Under the pieces are notes generated by a model. It searched no databases. It worked only from the letters and a program-made list of their open reading frames with translations, and was not told the origin of the DNA. From Chloroflexota bacterium (GTDB taxonomy: Bacteria > Chloroflexota > Anaerolineae > Anaerolineales > Villigracilaceae), in the NCBI GenBank assembly GCA_026389975.1, contig JAPLGV010000434.1:1-5330 (forward strand): a stretch of 5,330 nt of DNA, read 5' to 3'. Positions within the stretch are counted from its first letter, which is position 1. Every line of letters starts with the position of its first letter. This document shows, in pieces, positions 4,143 to 5,330 of this stretch. The translations under genes were made by a program, and so were the position numbers.

Positions 4143-4765
4143 ACTCCGCGCCGATTTATTTCTACCCCAACCGCATGGGGCGGATTGTATTGCAGGCGAT
4201 GGAAGAGATCCTCGGGCATGATGAGGCAAATGCTGTTCTTAATCTTGCCCATCTTCCAAACTATATTGATCAGTACCCAGCTAACAACCAGGACTTGAAA
4301 TTCCCTTTTGAACACATCAGCCGACTCCAGACCGCCCTCGAACGCGCATACGGAGCTCGGGCCGGCCGCGGCCTGTCTCTGCGCGTTGGACGTGCCTGTT
4401 TGAAATACGGCCTGCGCGAATTTGGCCCCGAACTCGGGTTGACCGACCTGGCCTTCCGCCTGCTGCCTTTGCCCAAACGGCTAAAGGTCGGGAGCGAAGC
4501 GCTTGCGGGGCTGTTCAACCAGTTCACCGACCAGCGTGTCCGTCTCGAAATGGATGAGAAACAGTTCTACTGGCATATCGAGCGCTGCCCGCTGTGTTGG
4601 GAGAGGCAGGCGGATGGCCCGTGTTGCGACATGGCAGTGGGGTTATTGCAGGAGGCTTTATACTGGGTTAGCGGGGGAAAAACCTTCCTGGTTGAAGAGA
4701 AAAATTGTATTGCATGTGGCGATAGTACGTGTACAATAGTGATTGACCGGACTCCGATGAGTTGA
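4139..4765 (+). CDS. Cysteine-rich V4R-like (4-vinyl reductase domain) protein
   Basis: The product is 208 residues with no signal peptide or membrane segment. The first 140 residues are mostly helical in character and contain PFEHISRLQTALERAYG and GRGLSLRVGRACLKYG. The C-terminal part (about 145-202) resembles a V4R domain: CPLC (150-153), CC (162-163), a hydrophobic GLLQEALYWVSGGKTFLVEEKNC stretch and CIACGDSTC (190-198). Seven clustered cysteines point to metal binding or a structural zinc site. V4R domains are small-molecule-binding modules also found in hydrocarbon-sensing and signalling proteins. The start overlaps the preceding stop (ATGA), with a weak GAGGA 12 nt upstream, which indicates translational coupling. 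It closes the GTPase operon and could supply a sensor or partner. The domain call rests on pattern recognition alone. Confidence 0.75.
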   Translation: MNSAPIYFYPNRMGRIVLQAMEEILGHDEANAVLNLAHLPNYIDQYPANNQDLKFPFEHISRLQTALERAYGARAGRGLSLRVGRACLKYGLREFGPELGLTDLAFRLLPLPKRLKVGSEALAGLFNQFTDQRVRLEMDEKQFYWHIERCPLCWERQADGPCCDMAVGLLQEALYWVSGGKTFLVEEKNCIACGDSTCTIVIDRTPMS

Positions 4766-4920
4766 TGCTATGCTAAAAGTGTTCCTTCAGGCTCCCCGAC
4801 ACATTCCGCCCTTTAAGGTCCCAAGTTTTTCCGCTTGATGACAGATTTTCTGGCACTGGTTTCTGATCAAAGTCCGCGGGACATGCAATTGAAAGAAGAA
4901 TGGAAGTGTAGAGTCCGCTG

Positions 4921-4954
4921 ACCACCTGGTTGCTCTGGTGGTGGATTGATTTTT
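4921..4954 (+). terminator. Possible Rho-independent terminator of the GTPase operon
   Basis: ACCACC (4921-4926) pairs with GGTGGT (4937-4942) around a 10-nt loop. A TTTTT run (4950-4954) follows after a short gap. The stem is short and the gap before the T-run makes it weaker than a textbook terminator. It is placed sensibly between the V4R-like gene and the tRNA promoter. Confidence 0.4.
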
Positions 4955-4970
4955 CGCTTCGGATGTTTCC

Positions 4971-4999
4971 TTGACATTCCTACCTCACTCAGGTAGAAT
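4971..4999 (+). promoter_or_regulatory. Strong sigma70 promoter of the tRNA-Ala genes
   Basis: A perfect TTGACA (4971-4976) and TAGAAT (4994-4999, 5 of 6) are separated by exactly 17 nt. Transcription would start near 5006, about ten bases before the first tRNA. The spacer contains a small inverted repeat, TACCT/AGGTA (4981-4995), overlapping the first two bases of the -10 box. Confidence 0.82.
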
Positions 5000-5016
5000 A
5001 CCGTTCGCCCAAGAAT

Positions 5017-5092
5017 GGGCCTGTAGCGCAGTTGGGAGCGCGCCTCAATCGCACTGAGGAGGCCAGGGGTTCGAATCCCCTCAGGTCCACCA
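5017..5092 (+). tRNA. tRNA-Ala, anticodon CGC, CCA encoded
   Basis: A complete cloverleaf is seen. The acceptor is GGGCCTG (5017-5023) with CAGGTCC (5082-5088). The D stem is GCGC/GCGC (5026-5029, 5038-5041). The anticodon stem is CCTCA/TGAGG with loop ATCGCAC (5048-5054), and the T stem AGGGG/CCCCT encloses TTCGAAT. The anticodon CGC (5050-5052) reads GCG. The third acceptor pair is G3-U70, the main alanine identity element. The discriminator is A (5089), and CCA is encoded at 5090-5092. Confidence 0.96.
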
Positions 5093-5093
5093 G

Positions 5094-5168
5094 GATTGTA
5101 GATTGCGAATTGAAGATTGTTGATTGGGCGCATAAATATACAATCCGCAATCATCAATCGAAAATCAA
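5094..5168 (+). repeat. Heptad GATTG/CAATC repeat hairpin between the tRNA genes
   Basis: Five units of the form GATTGnn (third one AATTGnn) run from 5094 to 5128 with a strict 7-bp period. After a 12-nt AT-rich centre (5129-5140), four inverted units CAATCnn (last one AAATCnn) run from 5141 to 5168 with the same period. The two halves can fold back as 5-bp helices separated by 2-nt mismatches. The array fills the whole tRNA spacer. Confidence 0.8.
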
Positions 5169-5173
5169 TGAAC

Positions 5174-5246
5174 GGGCCCATAGCGCAGTTGGGAGCGCGT
5201 CTCAATGGCATTGAGAAGGTCGCGAGTTCGAATCTCGCTGGGTCCA
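5174..5246 (+). tRNA. tRNA-Ala, anticodon GGC, CCA not encoded
   Basis: The cloverleaf is complete. The acceptor is GGGCCCA (5174-5180) with TGGGTCC (5239-5245). The D stem is GCGC/GCGC (5183-5186, 5195-5198). The anticodon stem is TCTCA/TGAGA with loop ATGGCAT (5205-5211), and the T stem GCGAG/CTCGC encloses TTCGAAT. The anticodon GGC (5207-5209) reads GCC and GCU. G3-U70 confirms alanine identity. The discriminator A (5246) is followed by CTG, so CCA must be added after transcription, unlike in the neighbouring gene. The D arm is identical to that of the CGC tRNA, suggesting a duplication origin. Confidence 0.96.
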
Positions 5247-5250
5247 CTGG

Positions 5251-5278
5251 CAATCGCGATGTGAGCAAATCGCGATTG
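5251..5278. repeat. Perfect 10-bp inverted repeat after the tRNAs
   Basis: CAATCGCGAT (5251-5260) and ATCGCGATTG (5269-5278) are exact reverse complements around an 8-nt loop. The repeat begins 5 nt after tRNA-Ala(GGC) and ends directly before an extended -10 element. It has no T-run, so it is not a standard terminator. It could be an RNA-processing hairpin for the tRNA 3' end or an operator over the next promoter. Its ends share the CAATC/GATTG core of the inter-tRNA heptads. Confidence 0.65.
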
Positions 5279-5287
5279 TGCTATAAT
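5279..5287 (+). promoter_or_regulatory. Extended -10 element of a downstream transcription unit
   Basis: TGCTATAAT (5279-5287) is a perfect TATAAT with the TGn extension. No good -35 box is present at 16-18 nt, which is common for extended -10 promoters. Transcription would begin near 5294 and run off the window into an unseen gene. Confidence 0.5.
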
Positions 5288-5293
5288 GGCCGC

Positions 5294-5330
5294 AATCATG
5301 TGAAAGTCATGACAGGAGTAGTAGGTCATC
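5294..5330 (+). ncRNA. Possible 5' end of a T-box-like leader (partial)
   Basis: After the predicted start near 5294, ATGAC (5309-5313) can pair with GTCAT (5325-5329). The intervening loop holds AGGAGTAGTA (5314-5323). This resembles the AGGA-AGUA segment near the base of T-box Stem I, which senses uncharged tRNA ahead of amino-acid or synthetase genes. AGGAG could also be a plain Shine-Dalgarno, but no start codon follows within the window. The evidence is slight, because the diagnostic specifier loop and antiterminator would lie outside. Confidence 0.3.

Noticed and set aside
4872..4882. Small palindrome GTCC-GCG-GGAC in the spacer before the tRNAs
   Set aside because: Four-base arms occur often by chance and there is no T-run or conserved context.
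4867..5268. A 133-codon minus-strand open frame across both tRNA genes
   Set aside because: It is antisense to two clear tRNAs and gives the well-known spurious peptides that arise from tRNA complements (FELATFS and EGIRTPG types). It has no Shine-Dalgarno and no family match.

Overview
The window looks like chromosomal DNA of moderate GC content from a free-living bacterium that uses selenocysteine. The pairing of a DUF4388 protein with a COG2229-type small GTPase, a V4R-like protein and an iron-sulfur-type TrpRS would fit Chloroflexota (Anaerolineae-like). That assignment is an inference from gene content and was not tested by a search.

Left part, minus strand. Positions 1-65 hold the first codons of a lipoprotein gene, with a clear promoter and Shine-Dalgarno site, that runs off the window. 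A gene-free spacer follows, with two inverted copies of a short repeat at 168-193 and 311-336. Next is a three-gene minus-strand unit, read from 2115 down to 364: a SelW/Rdx-family selenoprotein, tryptophanyl-tRNA synthetase (trpS) and D-aminoacyl-tRNA deacylase (dtd). The selenoprotein is the main find. It starts at TTG, carries an in-frame TGA in a CxxU motif, and has a bacterial-SECIS-like hairpin directly after the TGA. Gene callers that treat TGA as stop will miss it. The TrpRS carries four cysteines spaced C-x21-C-x6-C-x2-C, nearly the pattern of the iron-sulfur TrpRS of Thermotoga, so two of the three proteins in this unit are probably redox-active.

Middle. The divergent region 2116-2548 has promoters facing both ways, a duplicated promoter-like element and a degenerate REP-like inverted repeat that would lie in the leader of the rightward operon.

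Right part, plus strand. A tightly packed operon (2549-4765) encodes a DUF4388 protein with a winged-helix-like C-terminus, a Ras-like GTPase of the MglA/COG2229 type, a 74-residue protein that looks like only the last segment of an alpha/beta hydrolase, and a cysteine-rich V4R-like protein. The third gene overlaps both neighbours. This resembles a small-GTPase signalling cassette; its input and output are unknown.

After a probable terminator and a near-consensus promoter come two alanine tRNA genes, CGC and GGC. They are separated by a spacer built of 7-bp-period GATTG units facing inverted CAATC units. The last 80 bases hold a perfect 10-bp inverted repeat, an extended -10 element and what may be the 5' end of a structured leader (possibly a T-box) for a gene beyond the window.
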